Positions 34,860 through 44,092 of a stretch of 64,000 bases of DNA are shown piece by piece (position 1 is the first letter of the stretch; every line of letters starts with the position of its first letter). Location of the stretch: assembly GCA_965267185.1 (NCBI GenBank), contig OZ253937.1:1116001-1180000 (forward strand), in the 5' to 3' direction. Origin of the DNA: G965267185 sp965267185 (GTDB lineage Bacteria > Pseudomonadota > Alphaproteobacteria > UBA6615). A program made the translations under genes and the position numbers. The notes under the pieces were generated by a model, which saw only the letters and a program-made list of their open reading frames with translations, did not search any database and was not told the origin of the DNA.

Positions 34860-34900
34860 AAAATAAAACAGGCCGGCCGCGACCCACCGCAACCGGCCTG
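34860..34900 (-). terminator. intrinsic terminator after hupB
   Basis: On the minus strand a perfect 8-base stem CAGGCCGG/CCGGCCTG (34893-34900 with 34869-34876) is followed by TTTTATTTT. It lies 28 bases beyond the hupB stop, ahead of tRNA-Val, which is a typical rho-independent layout. Confidence 0.8.
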
Positions 34901-34927
34901 ATTCAATATGTCGGAGATATGTTCCGG

Positions 34928-35200
34928 TTAGTTAACGGCTTCTTTTAGCGCTTTGCCTGCCTTAAACTTGGGCTGCTTCGAGGCTTTGATCTGGATGGTT
35001 TCGCCCGTACGCGGGTTACGGCCAGTCGTCGCCTTACGTTGTGCGACCGAGAACGTGCCAAAGCCGACGAGGCGAACCTCGCTACCGCCCTGCAACGAGC
35101 TCGTAATATTGTCGAATACACTATCAACCGCCTTGGTTGCGTCGGCCTTCGAGAGACCAGCCGAATCTGACACGGCGGAGACAAGATCATTTTTGTTCAC
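34928..35200 (-). CDS. hupB: DNA-binding protein HU
   Basis: A protein of 90 residues, the histone-like nucleoid protein that bends DNA non-specifically. The whole sequence fits the family: MNKNDLVSAVSDSAGLSKADATKAVDSVFD, then VRLVGFGTFSVAQRKATTGRNPRTGE with the DNA-intercalating NP loop, and KFKAGKALKEAVN at the end. It starts with GTG at 35200 behind a GGGGG-type site. It follows lon at a distance of 178 bases and has its own terminator. lon-hupB order is standard in proteobacteria. Confidence 0.97.
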   Translation of the reverse strand: MNKNDLVSAVSDSAGLSKADATKAVDSVFDNITSSLQGGSEVRLVGFGTFSVAQRKATTGRNPRTGETIQIKASKQPKFKAGKALKEAVN

Positions 35201-35300
35201 TTTAGGACCCCCTTTGGGATGGTTCGCTCAATGTCTGGAGCGTGAAGACCGAATCCAAACATGAGCGAATGTAAAGTGCGGTTTTGAATCCCGTCAAATG

Positions 35301-35326
35301 AAAAAGCCCGGAAAACCGGGCTTTTT
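35301..35326 (-). terminator. intrinsic terminator between lon and hupB
   Basis: A perfect hairpin with an 11-base arm, AAAAAGCCCGG, a 4-base loop, and the complementary arm ending in CTTTTT. It is symmetric enough to work on either strand. It lies about 53 bases downstream of the lon stop and upstream of hupB, so lon and hupB are probably separate transcription units. Confidence 0.85.
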
Positions 35327-35378
35327 AGACGATTTTCCGAGTCGAATCGGAAATAAAGGGGAGAATTCCGCCTTATTT

Positions 35379-37793
35379 TCAGTGACGGACCACTCCAGGG
35401 GCGTCTGAATCGTCGTCAGACGACCGCACAGCTTGCGAGTCGCTGTCCGATTCGTTCCACTCTATCGGCACCAACGGTTTGGCCAAAGAGTGTTCGAGAA
35501 CCTCATCGACCGTCGACGCAATGACGATGTTGAGGCCCTTCTTCACGGTGTCGGGAATCTCGACGAGATCCTTCTCATTGTCTTTCGGAATGATCACCGT
35601 CTTAACGCCGCCGCGCAGCGCCGCGAGCATTTTCTCTTTCAAACCGCCGATCGGCAGCACGCGCCCGCGCAGTGAAATCTCGCCGGTCATGGCAACATCC
35701 TTGCGCACCGGAATGCCGGTCAGCACCGAGACCATCGTCGTGATCATGGCAACGCCGGCGGACGGGCCGTCCTTCGGCACCGCCCCTTCGGGCACATGGA
35801 CATGGATATCCCGCTTGTCGAATATCGGCGGCTCGATGCCGAACTCGGTGGCGCGCGACCGTACATAGGCGTTGGCCGCTTGGATCGACTCCTGCATGAC
35901 ATCGCCGAGCTTGCCGGTGATCGTCATCTTGCCCTTACCGGGTACCAGAATGGCTTCGACCGTCAGCAACTCGCCGCCGACTTCCGTCCACGCCAGACCG
36001 GTAACGATGCCGACCAGATCTTCATTTTCGGTTTCGCCGAACCGGTACTTCCGAACCCCGGCATATTTATCGAGGTTGCGCACCGTAACCTTGACGGCCG
36101 ACACATCCGCCTCGACGGCAATTTCCTTGACCGCTTTACGCGCCAGATTGGCGATTTCGCGCTCGAGGTTCCGCACACCGGCTTCGCGCGTGTAGTAGCG
36201 GATGAGGTCGCGCAGGGCCGATTCTGAGATCTGCCACTCGTCTTCTTTCAGCCCATTCTCTTTGAGTTGCTTGGGCAGCAGATGGCGCTTGGCAATTTCG
36301 ACCTTCTCGTCCTCGGTGTAGCCCGGCAGCCGGATGATCTCCATGCGGTCGAGCAACGGCTGGGGCATGCGCATGGTGTTGGCCGTGCACACGAACATCA
36401 CGTCGGACAAGTCGTAATCGACCTCCAGATAGTGGTCCTGGAACGTGTGGTTCTGTTCCGGGTCGAGCACTTCCAGCAAGGCCGACGACGGATCGCCACG
36501 CCAGTCGGCGCCCAGCTTGTCGATCTCATCGAGCAGGAACAGCGGGTTCGACGTCTTGGCCTTCTTCATGCCCTGAATAACCTTACCCGGCATGGAGCCG
36601 ATATAGGTCCGGCGGTGGCCGCGGATTTCCGCTTCGTCGCGCACACCGCCCAGCGACATACGCACGAAATTACGCCCCGTCGCCCGGGCAACCGATTTGC
36701 CCAGTGAGGTTTTACCGACGCCCGGAGGGCCGACCAGGCACAGGATCGGACCTTTGATCTTCGACATGCGCTGCTGCACGGCGAGGTATTCGAGGATCCG
36801 CTCTTTGACCTTGTCGAGACCGTAATGGTCTTCGTTCAAAATCACTTCGGCGCCGGCGATGTCTTTTTTGACCCGTGAGCGTTTTTTCCACGGAATGTTC
36901 AGCATCCAGTCGAGATAGTTGCGAACAACCGTCGCTTCCGCCGACATCGGGCTCATATTGCGCAGCTTCTTGAGTTCCTGCGTCGCCTTTTCCCGGGCTT
37001 CCTTGTGAAACTTGGTCTTGCTGATGCGCTCTTCGAGTTCCTGAACCTCGTCGCGGCCGTCTTCGCCTTCACCGAGCTCTTTCTGGATCGCCTTGAGCTG
37101 CTCGTTCAAATAATACTCGCGCTGGGTCTTCTCCATCTGGCGCTTAACACGCCCGCGGATGCGTTTCTCGACCTGCAGCACACCGATCTCGCCTTCCATG
37201 AAGCCATGGATTTTCTCAAGCCGGGCCTGAACGGTTTCGGCTTCGAGCAGTTCCTGCTTCTCGGAAATCTTGAGCGCCAGATGCGATGCGATCGTGTCGG
37301 CGAGTTTGCCGGGTTCGTCGATCTGATTGATCGACACCAGCACCTCGGGCGGCACCTTGCGGTTGAGCTTGATGTACTGCTCGAACTGGCCGACCACCGA
37401 CCGGCTCAACGCGGCGAGTTCTTTCTCATCGGCCTCGGCGTCGGGCATCGCGCTGGCATAGGCCTGGAAAAATTCTTCGTTGTCGGTGAACTCGCTAATC
37501 TGAGCGCGCTCACTGCCTTCGACCAGAACCTTCACGGTGCCATCGGGCAGCTTGAGGAGCTGCAAGATGGTGCCGATCGTCCCCACGTCGTACAGGTCAG
37601 TCGGCGCCGGGTCGTCCTGGGCGGCCGTCTTCTGGGTCACCAGAAGAATCTGCTTGTCGTCCTTCATGACGTCTTCGAGCGCACGCACCGACTTATCGCG
37701 GCCGACGAACAGCGGCACGATCATGTGCGGGAAGACGACGATATCGCGCAAGGGCAAAACGGGGAAAAGCGCGCCTTTGGGATGTTCAAGCAT
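35379..37793 (-). CDS. lon: ATP-dependent protease Lon
   Basis: A protein of 804 residues that degrades misfolded and regulatory proteins in the cytosol. Domains in order are the N-terminal substrate domain (LFPVLPLRDIVVFPHMIVPLFVGR), a coiled region, the AAA+ module (Walker A GPPGVGKTSLGKS, Walker B LFLLDEIDKL) and the C-terminal peptidase with catalytic Ser in KDGPSAGVAM and Lys in GGLKEKMLAA. The start MLEHPKGALFP at 37793 has AGGACC upstream; 14 earlier in-frame codons do not resemble the family. It follows clpX. Confidence 0.97.
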   Translation of the reverse strand: MLEHPKGALFPVLPLRDIVVFPHMIVPLFVGRDKSVRALEDVMKDDKQILLVTQKTAAQDDPAPTDLYDVGTIGTILQLLKLPDGTVKVLVEGSERAQISEFTDNEEFFQAYASAMPDAEADEKELAALSRSVVGQFEQYIKLNRKVPPEVLVSINQIDEPGKLADTIASHLALKISEKQELLEAETVQARLEKIHGFMEGEIGVLQVEKRIRGRVKRQMEKTQREYYLNEQLKAIQKELGEGEDGRDEVQELEERISKTKFHKEAREKATQELKKLRNMSPMSAEATVVRNYLDWMLNIPWKKRSRVKKDIAGAEVILNEDHYGLDKVKERILEYLAVQQRMSKIKGPILCLVGPPGVGKTSLGKSVARATGRNFVRMSLGGVRDEAEIRGHRRTYIGSMPGKVIQGMKKAKTSNPLFLLDEIDKLGADWRGDPSSALLEVLDPEQNHTFQDHYLEVDYDLSDVMFVCTANTMRMPQPLLDRMEIIRLPGYTEDEKVEIAKRHLLPKQLKENGLKEDEWQISESALRDLIRYYTREAGVRNLEREIANLARKAVKEIAVEADVSAVKVTVRNLDKYAGVRKYRFGETENEDLVGIVTGLAWTEVGGELLTVEAILVPGKGKMTITGKLGDVMQESIQAANAYVRSRATEFGIEPPIFDKRDIHVHVPEGAVPKDGPSAGVAMITTMVSVLTGIPVRKDVAMTGEISLRGRVLPIGGLKEKMLAALRGGVKTVIIPKDNEKDLVEIPDTVKKGLNIVIASTVDEVLEHSLAKPLVPIEWNESDSDSQAVRSSDDDSDAPGVVRH

Positions 37794-37888
37794 GACAGGT
37801 CCTAGGAAGGGGTTACCGCAACAAAAGATAACCACAAAATGATGAATCGAGATTTACCGCTAGCGCCGTCATAGAGTGCCGACTCGGA

Positions 37889-37905
37889 ACGGTAAATCGT
37901 ACCGT
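37889..37905 (-). promoter_or_regulatory. inverted repeat upstream of lon
   Basis: A perfect inverted repeat, ACGGTA-N5-TACCGT, lies in the 210-base clpX-lon spacer, 96 bases upstream of the lon start. It could be an operator or part of a leader hairpin. No regulator can be named from the sequence, and chance occurrence of a 6-base arm is possible. Confidence 0.25.
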
Positions 37906-38003
37906 AACCAATATTTGGTCCACATCAGCCCGGCAATCAAGCCCGGCTGAGACGAATGACACACAATTTGTTGTGGGCGGCTAAGGGCCAGCGTCTAAAT
38001 ATT

Positions 38004-39269
38004 CTAAGCGCTGGTGCCCAAATCTTCGCGCTGATCGACGTAGATATGCAGCGGTTTGGCATTCCCGTCGACGACCTCGGCGTTGATAACCACTTCTTCG
38101 ACGCCGCCCAGTTCGGGCAAATCGTACATCGTATCGAGGAGGATACCTTCGAGGATCGAGCGCAAGCCACGCGCGCCGGTTTTGCGCGCAATCGCCTTTT
38201 TCGCGACCGACTTGAGCGCATCCTCGGCAAACGTCAGCTCAACGCCTTCCATATCGAAGAGACGCTGATACTGCTTGACCAGGGCGTTCTTCGGCGTCGT
38301 GAGAATTTCGATCAGCGCGCTCTCGTCGAGATCTTCCAGCGTGGCGATCACCGGCAAGCGGCCGACAAATTCAGGAATCAAACCGAACTTCAGCAAGTCT
38401 TCCGGTTCGACGTTACGCAAGATCTCGCCGGTGCGCCGGTCGTCGGCGCTGCGCACGTCGGCGCCGAAACCGATAGACGTATCCTTACCGCGGCCCGAGA
38501 TGATTTTCTCCAGCCCGGCGAACGCGCCACCGACGATGAACAGAATATTCGTGGTGTCGACCTGCAGGAACTCCTGCTGGGGATGCTTGCGCCCACCCTG
38601 CGGCGGCACCGACGCAACGGTGCCTTCCATGATTTTCAACAGCGCCTGCTGCACGCCCTCGCCCGACACGTCACGGGTGATCGACGGGTTGTCCGACTTG
38701 CGGCTGATCTTATCGACCTCATCGATATAGACGATGCCGCGCTGCGCGCGCTCGACATTGTAGTCGGCTGACTGCAGCAATTTGAGAATGATGTTCTCGA
38801 CGTCCTCACCGACATAACCCGCTTCGGTGAGCGTCGTTGCATCGGCCATCGTGAACGGCACATCGAGAATGCGCGCCAGCGTCTGCGCCAGCAGCGTCTT
38901 GCCGCAACCGGTCGGGCCGATGAGAAGAATATTCGACTTGGCGATCTCGACATCGTTGCCTTTAGGCGCTGAGCTCAACCGCTTGTAGTGGTTATGAACG
39001 GCAACGGACAACACCCGCTTGGCCTGCGCCTGCCCGATCACGTAATCGTCGAGGACCTGGCAGATCTCTTTGGGCGTCGGCACGCCGTCGCGCGACTTGA
39101 CCAGGGTCGATTTGTGCTCTTCACGGATGATGTCCATGCACAACTCGACGCATTCATCGCAGATGAATACGGTCGGGCCCGCAATTAGCTTACGGACCTC
39201 GTGCTGGCTCTTGCCGCAGAACGAGCAGTAGAGCGTGTTTTTCGAATCGCTACCGCCAGACTTACTCAT
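38004..39269 (-). CDS. clpX: ATP-dependent Clp protease ATP-binding subunit ClpX
   Basis: A protein of 421 residues, the AAA+ unfoldase that feeds substrates to ClpP. The N-terminal zinc domain is LYCSFCGKSQHEV with a second CDECVELC pair. Walker A is GPTGCGKTLLAQT, Walker B VYIDEVDKI, and the pore and IGF-type loops are in place (LIPEFVGRLPVI follows). In alphaproteobacteria ClpXP controls cell-cycle regulators. It starts 145 bases after clpP, so it may have its own promoter. Confidence 0.97.
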   Translation of the reverse strand: MSKSGGSDSKNTLYCSFCGKSQHEVRKLIAGPTVFICDECVELCMDIIREEHKSTLVKSRDGVPTPKEICQVLDDYVIGQAQAKRVLSVAVHNHYKRLSSAPKGNDVEIAKSNILLIGPTGCGKTLLAQTLARILDVPFTMADATTLTEAGYVGEDVENIILKLLQSADYNVERAQRGIVYIDEVDKISRKSDNPSITRDVSGEGVQQALLKIMEGTVASVPPQGGRKHPQQEFLQVDTTNILFIVGGAFAGLEKIISGRGKDTSIGFGADVRSADDRRTGEILRNVEPEDLLKFGLIPEFVGRLPVIATLEDLDESALIEILTTPKNALVKQYQRLFDMEGVELTFAEDALKSVAKKAIARKTGARGLRSILEGILLDTMYDLPELGGVEEVVINAEVVDGNAKPLHIYVDQREDLGTSA

Positions 39270-39414
39270 AAATGAACCCCGTGTTTGGGCTTCCGACCCG
39301 GTGATCCGTCATGCTGTATCACACGGCGACTCGGGTCTCATTCGAATTGAACACTAGCTACCATCCCGCAATCAATAATTAGTTAAGTGCGGGATTTTTG
39401 AAGTCCACCTATCG

Positions 39415-40077
39415 TTAACCGTCTTTGTCCCCGTCTTCCGCGGTTGTCTCATTATCCGGTTTCACGGCCGGCCGTTGATCGACCACCTCGTCGATCAGGC
39501 CGAAATCCTTGGCCTCTTCGGCGGTATAAAACTTGTCCCGCTCCAAGGCATCGGCAATAGCTTCGATCTTTTGCCCGGTATGTTTTGCATAAATTTCGTT
39601 CAATCTTTCGCGGACCTGCAAAATCTCCTTGGCGTGGATCTCGATATCCGTCGCCTGGCCCTGGAACCCGCCCGAAGGCTGGTGGACCATGATTCGCGAG
39701 TTGGGCAGCGAGAACCGTTTGCCCGCCGCGCCGCCGGCGAGCAGTAACGAGCCCATCGAGGCCGCCTGCCCGATGCACAGCGTCGTCACTTCGGGCCGGA
39801 TGTATTGCATGGTGTCGTAGATCGACAGACCCGCCGTAACCACGCCACCCGGCGAGTTGATATAGAACGAGATATCCTTGTTGGGATTATCGGCCTCGAG
39901 AAACAGCAGTTGCGCACAAATGACGCTGGCAACCTCGTCCATCACAGGGCCGGTCAAGAAGATGATCCGCTCTTTCAGCAAGCGCGAATAGATATCGAAC
40001 GCCCGCTCACCGCGGTTGGTCTGCTCGACCACCATGGGGATCAGGGCGTTCATGGACGGTCCATCGGCAATGGGCAT
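39415..40077 (-). CDS. clpP: ATP-dependent Clp protease proteolytic subunit
   Basis: A protein of 220 residues of the tetradecameric serine protease. The triad is visible: Ser107 in GQAASMGS, His132 in RIMVHQPSGG and Asp181 in LERDKFYTAEEA. N-terminal ALIPMVVEQTNRGERAFDIYSRLLKERIIFL is the standard start. The last 25 residues are an acidic tail. It follows tig by 92 bases and precedes clpX. Confidence 0.97.
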   Translation of the reverse strand: MPIADGPSMNALIPMVVEQTNRGERAFDIYSRLLKERIIFLTGPVMDEVASVICAQLLFLEADNPNKDISFYINSPGGVVTAGLSIYDTMQYIRPEVTTLCIGQAASMGSLLLAGGAAGKRFSLPNSRIMVHQPSGGFQGQATDIEIHAKEILQVRERLNEIYAKHTGQKIEAIADALERDKFYTAEEAKDFGLIDEVVDQRPAVKPDNETTAEDGDKDG

Positions 40078-40169
40078 GGCATCGTTTGTCCTGGCTTCAT
40101 AGTGAATGTATCGCCGTTAAATAAGGAACCGGCGATTCTGCGCAAGAGCGCAAGTGCCGATGGTTCATA

Positions 40170-41651
40170 TTATTCGGCGTCCGTATCGGGCTTGGCGTCG
40201 CCTTTAGTGGTAGCCGCCTTCTTGCTTTTACTGCCTCCCTTGGCGCCCGATGCCTTCGGTTTGGCCGCCGCCTTGGCGCTCGCCTTTTTCTTCGCTGGCG
40301 CTTTTTTCGGTTTTTCAGCCGCCGCGGCTTCCGCCTCGGTCTCGGCGCGCAACTCTTCCGGCGTAATTTCGCGCTCGCTCACGGTCGCCATCTCCAAGAT
40401 GAAGTTCACCACCTTGTCTTCGAAGATCGGTGCTTGCAGCGAGGCCTGGGCTTCGGCGTTGCTGCGGTAGAAATCGATCACCTGTTGCTCCTGGCCCGGG
40501 AGCTGGCGTGCCTGCTCCATAATGGCGCGGTTGATCTCTTCCTGCGTGACCGTCAGCTCGTTGCTTTCGCCGACGTGAGACAACAGCAACCCGAGGCGAA
40601 CGCGGCGTTCGGCGATCGAGTTGTATTGTTCGCGTAACTCTTCTTCGCTCCGGTTCTTGTCCTCTTCATCGAGCGTGCCCTTCTCGCGCGCCTCTTCGAC
40701 CTGACCCCAAATCTGTTCGAACTCGGACTCGAGCATGCGCGGCGGCACCTCGAAATCATATTTGTTGGACAACTCGTCGAGCAATTCGCGTTTTATCTTC
40801 TCGCGGGTGTACTGGGCGTATTCGCCATCGAGCTGTTCGCGTACCGCCTCTTTCAACGCATCGATTGAGTCCAAGCCCAGCGTCTTGGCGAAATCGTCAT
40901 TGAGTTCGGCGGGGATCGGCTCGCGAAGCTCTGTCACTTCGCACGCGAACGTCGCGTCCTTACCGGCCAGCTCCGCGCTGCCATAATCTTCTGGGAACGT
41001 GACATTGACGTCGAGCGACTGCCCGGCCTTCGCCCCGATCAACTGGTCTTCGAAGCCCGGGATGAACTGGTTGGCGCCGAGTTCGATATTGATGTCGTTG
41101 CCGGTACCGCCGTCGAACGCCTCGCCGTCGATCTTGCCGACGAAGTTCACGACGACAATATCGCCCTTCTTGGCCGCCCGCGCGGTCTCGATGGGTTTGC
41201 TTTGTTTGTTCTGTTCTGAGAGGCGCTCCAACGTTTCGCTGATTTCGGTGTCCGTCGCTGAGACCTTGACGCGCTCCAACTCGAGCGAGGAGAAATCGAG
41301 ATCGGTGATCTCCGGCAGTAGTTCTACCGAAAGGTCGTATTCGAGATCGTTGCCTTCTTCATAGGAGGTCACCTCGACCTTCGGCTGGCTCGCCGGCCGC
41401 AAACCGCGCTCCGCAAGTAGCTCTTGCGTGCTGTCGCGCAACGTCGCTTCGAGAACTTCGCCACGCACCGCCGGGCCGAAACGCTGCCGCAGCACCTGCA
41501 CCGGCACCTTGCCAGGACGGAATCCCGGTATCCGGGCGTCCTGACCGACTTCGGTCAAACGGTCGTCGATCCGCGCCTCGATATCGGCCGCCGCAACGGT
41601 CACCTTGAAGTCTTTGAGCAAACTCTCTGAATTGGTCTCGAGCACTTCCAT
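40170..41651 (-). CDS. tig: trigger factor, peptidyl-prolyl isomerase chaperone
   Basis: A protein of 493 residues that binds the ribosome exit tunnel and shields nascent chains. The ribosome-docking signature is DARIPGFRPGKVPVQVLRQRFG, the FKBP-type domain lies around GDIVVVNFVGKIDGEAFDGGTGNDINIELGANQFIPGFEDQLIGAKAG, and the C-terminal arms follow. The last 60 residues or so form a Lys/Ala-rich tail (KKAPAKKKASAKAAAKPKASGAKG), a frequent alphaproteobacterial extension. It leads the tig-clpP-clpX-lon block. Confidence 0.97.
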   Translation of the reverse strand: MEVLETNSESLLKDFKVTVAAADIEARIDDRLTEVGQDARIPGFRPGKVPVQVLRQRFGPAVRGEVLEATLRDSTQELLAERGLRPASQPKVEVTSYEEGNDLEYDLSVELLPEITDLDFSSLELERVKVSATDTEISETLERLSEQNKQSKPIETARAAKKGDIVVVNFVGKIDGEAFDGGTGNDINIELGANQFIPGFEDQLIGAKAGQSLDVNVTFPEDYGSAELAGKDATFACEVTELREPIPAELNDDFAKTLGLDSIDALKEAVREQLDGEYAQYTREKIKRELLDELSNKYDFEVPPRMLESEFEQIWGQVEEAREKGTLDEEDKNRSEEELREQYNSIAERRVRLGLLLSHVGESNELTVTQEEINRAIMEQARQLPGQEQQVIDFYRSNAEAQASLQAPIFEDKVVNFILEMATVSEREITPEELRAETEAEAAAAEKPKKAPAKKKASAKAAAKPKASGAKGGSKSKKAATTKGDAKPDTDAE

Positions 41652-41804
41652 TTTTCGATTACTCTAAACTTGTTGCGTTTGTTTTGCGGTGTAGCTCATC
41701 AGCATGATTTCACTACGCCAACACTAGCGATTTGCGGCCGTCCGGTGAACCCGCCCGCCGGTCCGAAAGTTCAGCGCCCTTTGGCACCGGTCGAAGAGCC
41801 GGAG

Positions 41805-41891
41805 TGGTGCGGGCGAAGGGACTCGAACCCCCACGACCTTTCAGTCACCAGGACCTAAACCTGGCGCGTCTACCAGTTCCGCCACGCCCGC
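41805..41891 (-). tRNA. tRNA-Leu (TAG)
   Basis: An 87-base class II cloverleaf on the minus strand with a long variable arm. The acceptor GCGGGCG pairs with CGCCCGC, the anticodon stem-loop CCAGGTTTAGGTCCTGG gives TAG, the T-arm is GGGGGTTCGAGTCCCTT, and CCA is encoded. It lies upstream of tig. Confidence 0.95.
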
Positions 41892-42128
41892 CCAACTATA
41901 TGATCCGCCGACCCCGGCGCTTTCTCCGATCAGCCATAAACCCCATGGCCGGTCGCGGTCTACCTATACCATCGCACCGCACGAGTAAACGCCGCGGCGC
42001 GACGGGCGTTAGGGACCGCCCATTTACGCCAATCAAGGCTCGACCGAGGCTCGTCGGCGACGCAAAATCTTAGGATTCAGTCTAATATATTACTTGAGGT
42101 TAAAGTCACAACCGATTGTTATTTATTA

Positions 42129-43619
42129 CTATAGATTCTCTTGCAGTACCCTTGGCAGCATATCGGCCAGATCCTCGGCAATCAGACCGGGCCCAAACGC
42201 CGTGGCGCACGCGCCGTGAAGCCAAGCGCCAGCGCAGGCCGCTTCAAAGGCCGGCATGTTTTGCGCCATCAGGCCGGTAATAAATCCGGCCAAAACATCG
42301 CCCGAGCCCGCGGTCGCCAGGTAAGGCGGCGCGTTGGCGTTGATCGCCACGCGTCCATCCGGGGCAGCGATCACCGTGTCGGCCCCTTTCAAAAGGACCA
42401 CCGCGCCCGCCTTGGTTGCGGCGGCAACGGCGCGCTCTATTTTCCCGGCGCTCGCCGATCCCTCGCCGAATAACCGCGCGAACTCCCCCTCGTGAGGCGT
42501 GAGCACGCTGACTCCCGCAGGAGCGGCAGACAATGCGTCAAACAGCCGGTCGGGCCGCCCCGCGAAGGCGGTGAGCGCGTCGGCATCGAGCACACAGGGC
42601 CGTATCGCGAGGGCCCGCAATACGCGATCGGTGGTTTCGTCCGTAACCCCATTGCCCGGCCCAACCAGGACTGCGCTGACCTTCGCGTCCGCCAACACCG
42701 CATCGAACGCGTCACCATCGGCGACATCGCGCACCATGATCGCCGGCCGCCCGGCGCGATAGACCGGCCCCGCCGCCGGCGGGGCCGCGATGGTCACCAG
42801 ACCTGCCCCCGCTCTCAACGCGGCGTGGCTCGCCAGCCGGGCCGCGCCGGTCAACACCTCCCCGCCAGCAATAACGGCATGGCCGCGATGGTATTTGTGA
42901 CCGTGGGGCTCCGGGCGTGGCAGCAGGTTTCGCCATCGGACCGGCAGGTTTTCGGCGCACCGGGGCTGAATGCCCGCCAAGACCAACTCGGGGATACCGA
43001 TATCGGCGACGCGCACCTCGCCGCAAAGGCCGCGGCCGGGATAGAGCAAGTGCGCCGGCTTACGGCGAAAGAAGGTCACGGTGGCGGCGGCTTGCGGTGC
43101 CGCGCCGAGAACGCGGCCGGTATCGCCATGCACCCCACTCGGGACGTCGACCGCGACGCAAGGAGTACCGGCATCATTCAAAGCCTCGACGGTCTGCCGC
43201 GCAGCACCATCGAGGGGCCGCACCAAGCCCGCGCCGAACAGCGCGTCGACGACGACATCAGCGCCATCGAGTAAAGCGGGCGCTAACGGAACAACTTCCC
43301 CGTCCCAACGCGCTGCATTGGCAGCAGCGTCACCGGCAAGCTTGTCGACCGGTCCGAGCAAGGCCAGGCGAACCTTCCGCCCCGCCTCAGCGAGAAGGCG
43401 CGCGACCACGAAGCCATCGCCGCCATTGTTGCCCGGCCCGCAGAGCACCACCACCGCGCCGCCCGGCCACCCGGCCTGAACGGTTTCGGCGACCGCCGCG
43501 CCCGCCGCTTCCATGAGGTCGAGACCGGCGACGCCGCCGGCGATTGCCGCCTCGTCGGCTCGGTACATCTCTGCGACGGCTAGAATTTCAGGCGCGCTTT
43601 CGATCCAACGGGCGGTCAC
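42129..43619 (-). CDS. nnr: bifunctional NAD(P)H-hydrate epimerase / ADP-dependent NAD(P)HX dehydratase
   Basis: A protein of about 496 residues that repairs hydrated NAD(P)H. The N-terminal YjeF-N epimerase domain contains VVVLCGPGNNGGDGFVVARLL and VDVPSGVHGDTG. The C-terminal YjeF-C ribokinase-like dehydratase has HKYHRGHAVIAGG, LVGPGNG, VLTPHEGEFARLFG and ATAGSGDVLAGFITGLMAQ. I prefer GTG 43619 because GAGGAAGG lies 6-7 bases upstream. An ATG at 43646 has a purine run directly against it and is less likely. The upstream open frame to 43958 runs opposite the HlyU-like gene and is not family-like. It is divergent from that gene. Confidence 0.93.
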   Translation of the reverse strand: MTARWIESAPEILAVAEMYRADEAAIAGGVAGLDLMEAAGAAVAETVQAGWPGGAVVVLCGPGNNGGDGFVVARLLAEAGRKVRLALLGPVDKLAGDAAANAARWDGEVVPLAPALLDGADVVVDALFGAGLVRPLDGAARQTVEALNDAGTPCVAVDVPSGVHGDTGRVLGAAPQAAATVTFFRRKPAHLLYPGRGLCGEVRVADIGIPELVLAGIQPRCAENLPVRWRNLLPRPEPHGHKYHRGHAVIAGGEVLTGAARLASHAALRAGAGLVTIAAPPAAGPVYRAGRPAIMVRDVADGDAFDAVLADAKVSAVLVGPGNGVTDETTDRVLRALAIRPCVLDADALTAFAGRPDRLFDALSAAPAGVSVLTPHEGEFARLFGEGSASAGKIERAVAAATKAGAVVLLKGADTVIAAPDGRVAINANAPPYLATAGSGDVLAGFITGLMAQNMPAFEAACAGAWLHGACATAFGPGLIAEDLADMLPRVLQENL

Positions 43620-43766
43620 GGCATCACCTTCCTCAAGAGCCCACATCCTTCGCGCCAAGTTTAACGCAAGCGGCGCGCGCTTTACCCCATCTATCTTATG
43701 TACCAATTGTCGCGCCTGGCCGTGGTACAGTGACGGGCATATCGAAACAGGTTGCAGGAGACAGCG

Positions 43767-44078
43767 ATGGCACCGGGTATCGGCGAAACGTTGCGCCGCC
43801 TTATCGGCGCGGGGCCGCGTAAAGAAGCGGCACCTCGGGTCGAGGAAACTGCCGTCCATGGAGAGTACCGGATTCAGGCCGCCCCGCGGAAAGACGGTGC
43901 CCAATGGATCACCGCCGGCGTGATCACCAAAACAATCGACGGCGTTGAACGCGAGCATCGGTTCGTGCGCGGCGATTTTTATCCGAGCAAGGACAACGCC
44001 ATCGAGTTCTCGATTGCCAAGGCGCGGCAGATCATCGATCTGGAAGGCGACAGGTTATTCGAGCGGAAATCCGAATAG
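43767..44078 (+). CDS. HlyU-family small protein
   Basis: A protein of 103 residues, starting at ATG 43767 behind CAGGAGACAG. The central and C-terminal part (YRIQAAPRKDGAQWITAGVITKTIDGVEREHRFVRGDFYPSKDNAIEFSIAKARQIIDLEGDRLF) fits the HlyU domain family common in alphaproteobacteria. The name comes from a Vibrio haemolysin regulator, but the alphaproteobacterial proteins are small and uncharacterised and lack an obvious helix-turn-helix. It is monocistronic, divergent from nnr and convergent with the FkbH-like gene. Confidence 0.8.
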   Translation: MAPGIGETLRRLIGAGPRKEAAPRVEETAVHGEYRIQAAPRKDGAQWITAGVITKTIDGVEREHRFVRGDFYPSKDNAIEFSIAKARQIIDLEGDRLFERKSE

Positions 44079-44092
44079 GCACATGCGGCAAT

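Noticed and set aside
37925..37955. A terminator after clpX (TCAGCC ... GGCTGA)
   Set aside because: The stem has an internal mismatch and no U-run follows, so it is too weak to list.
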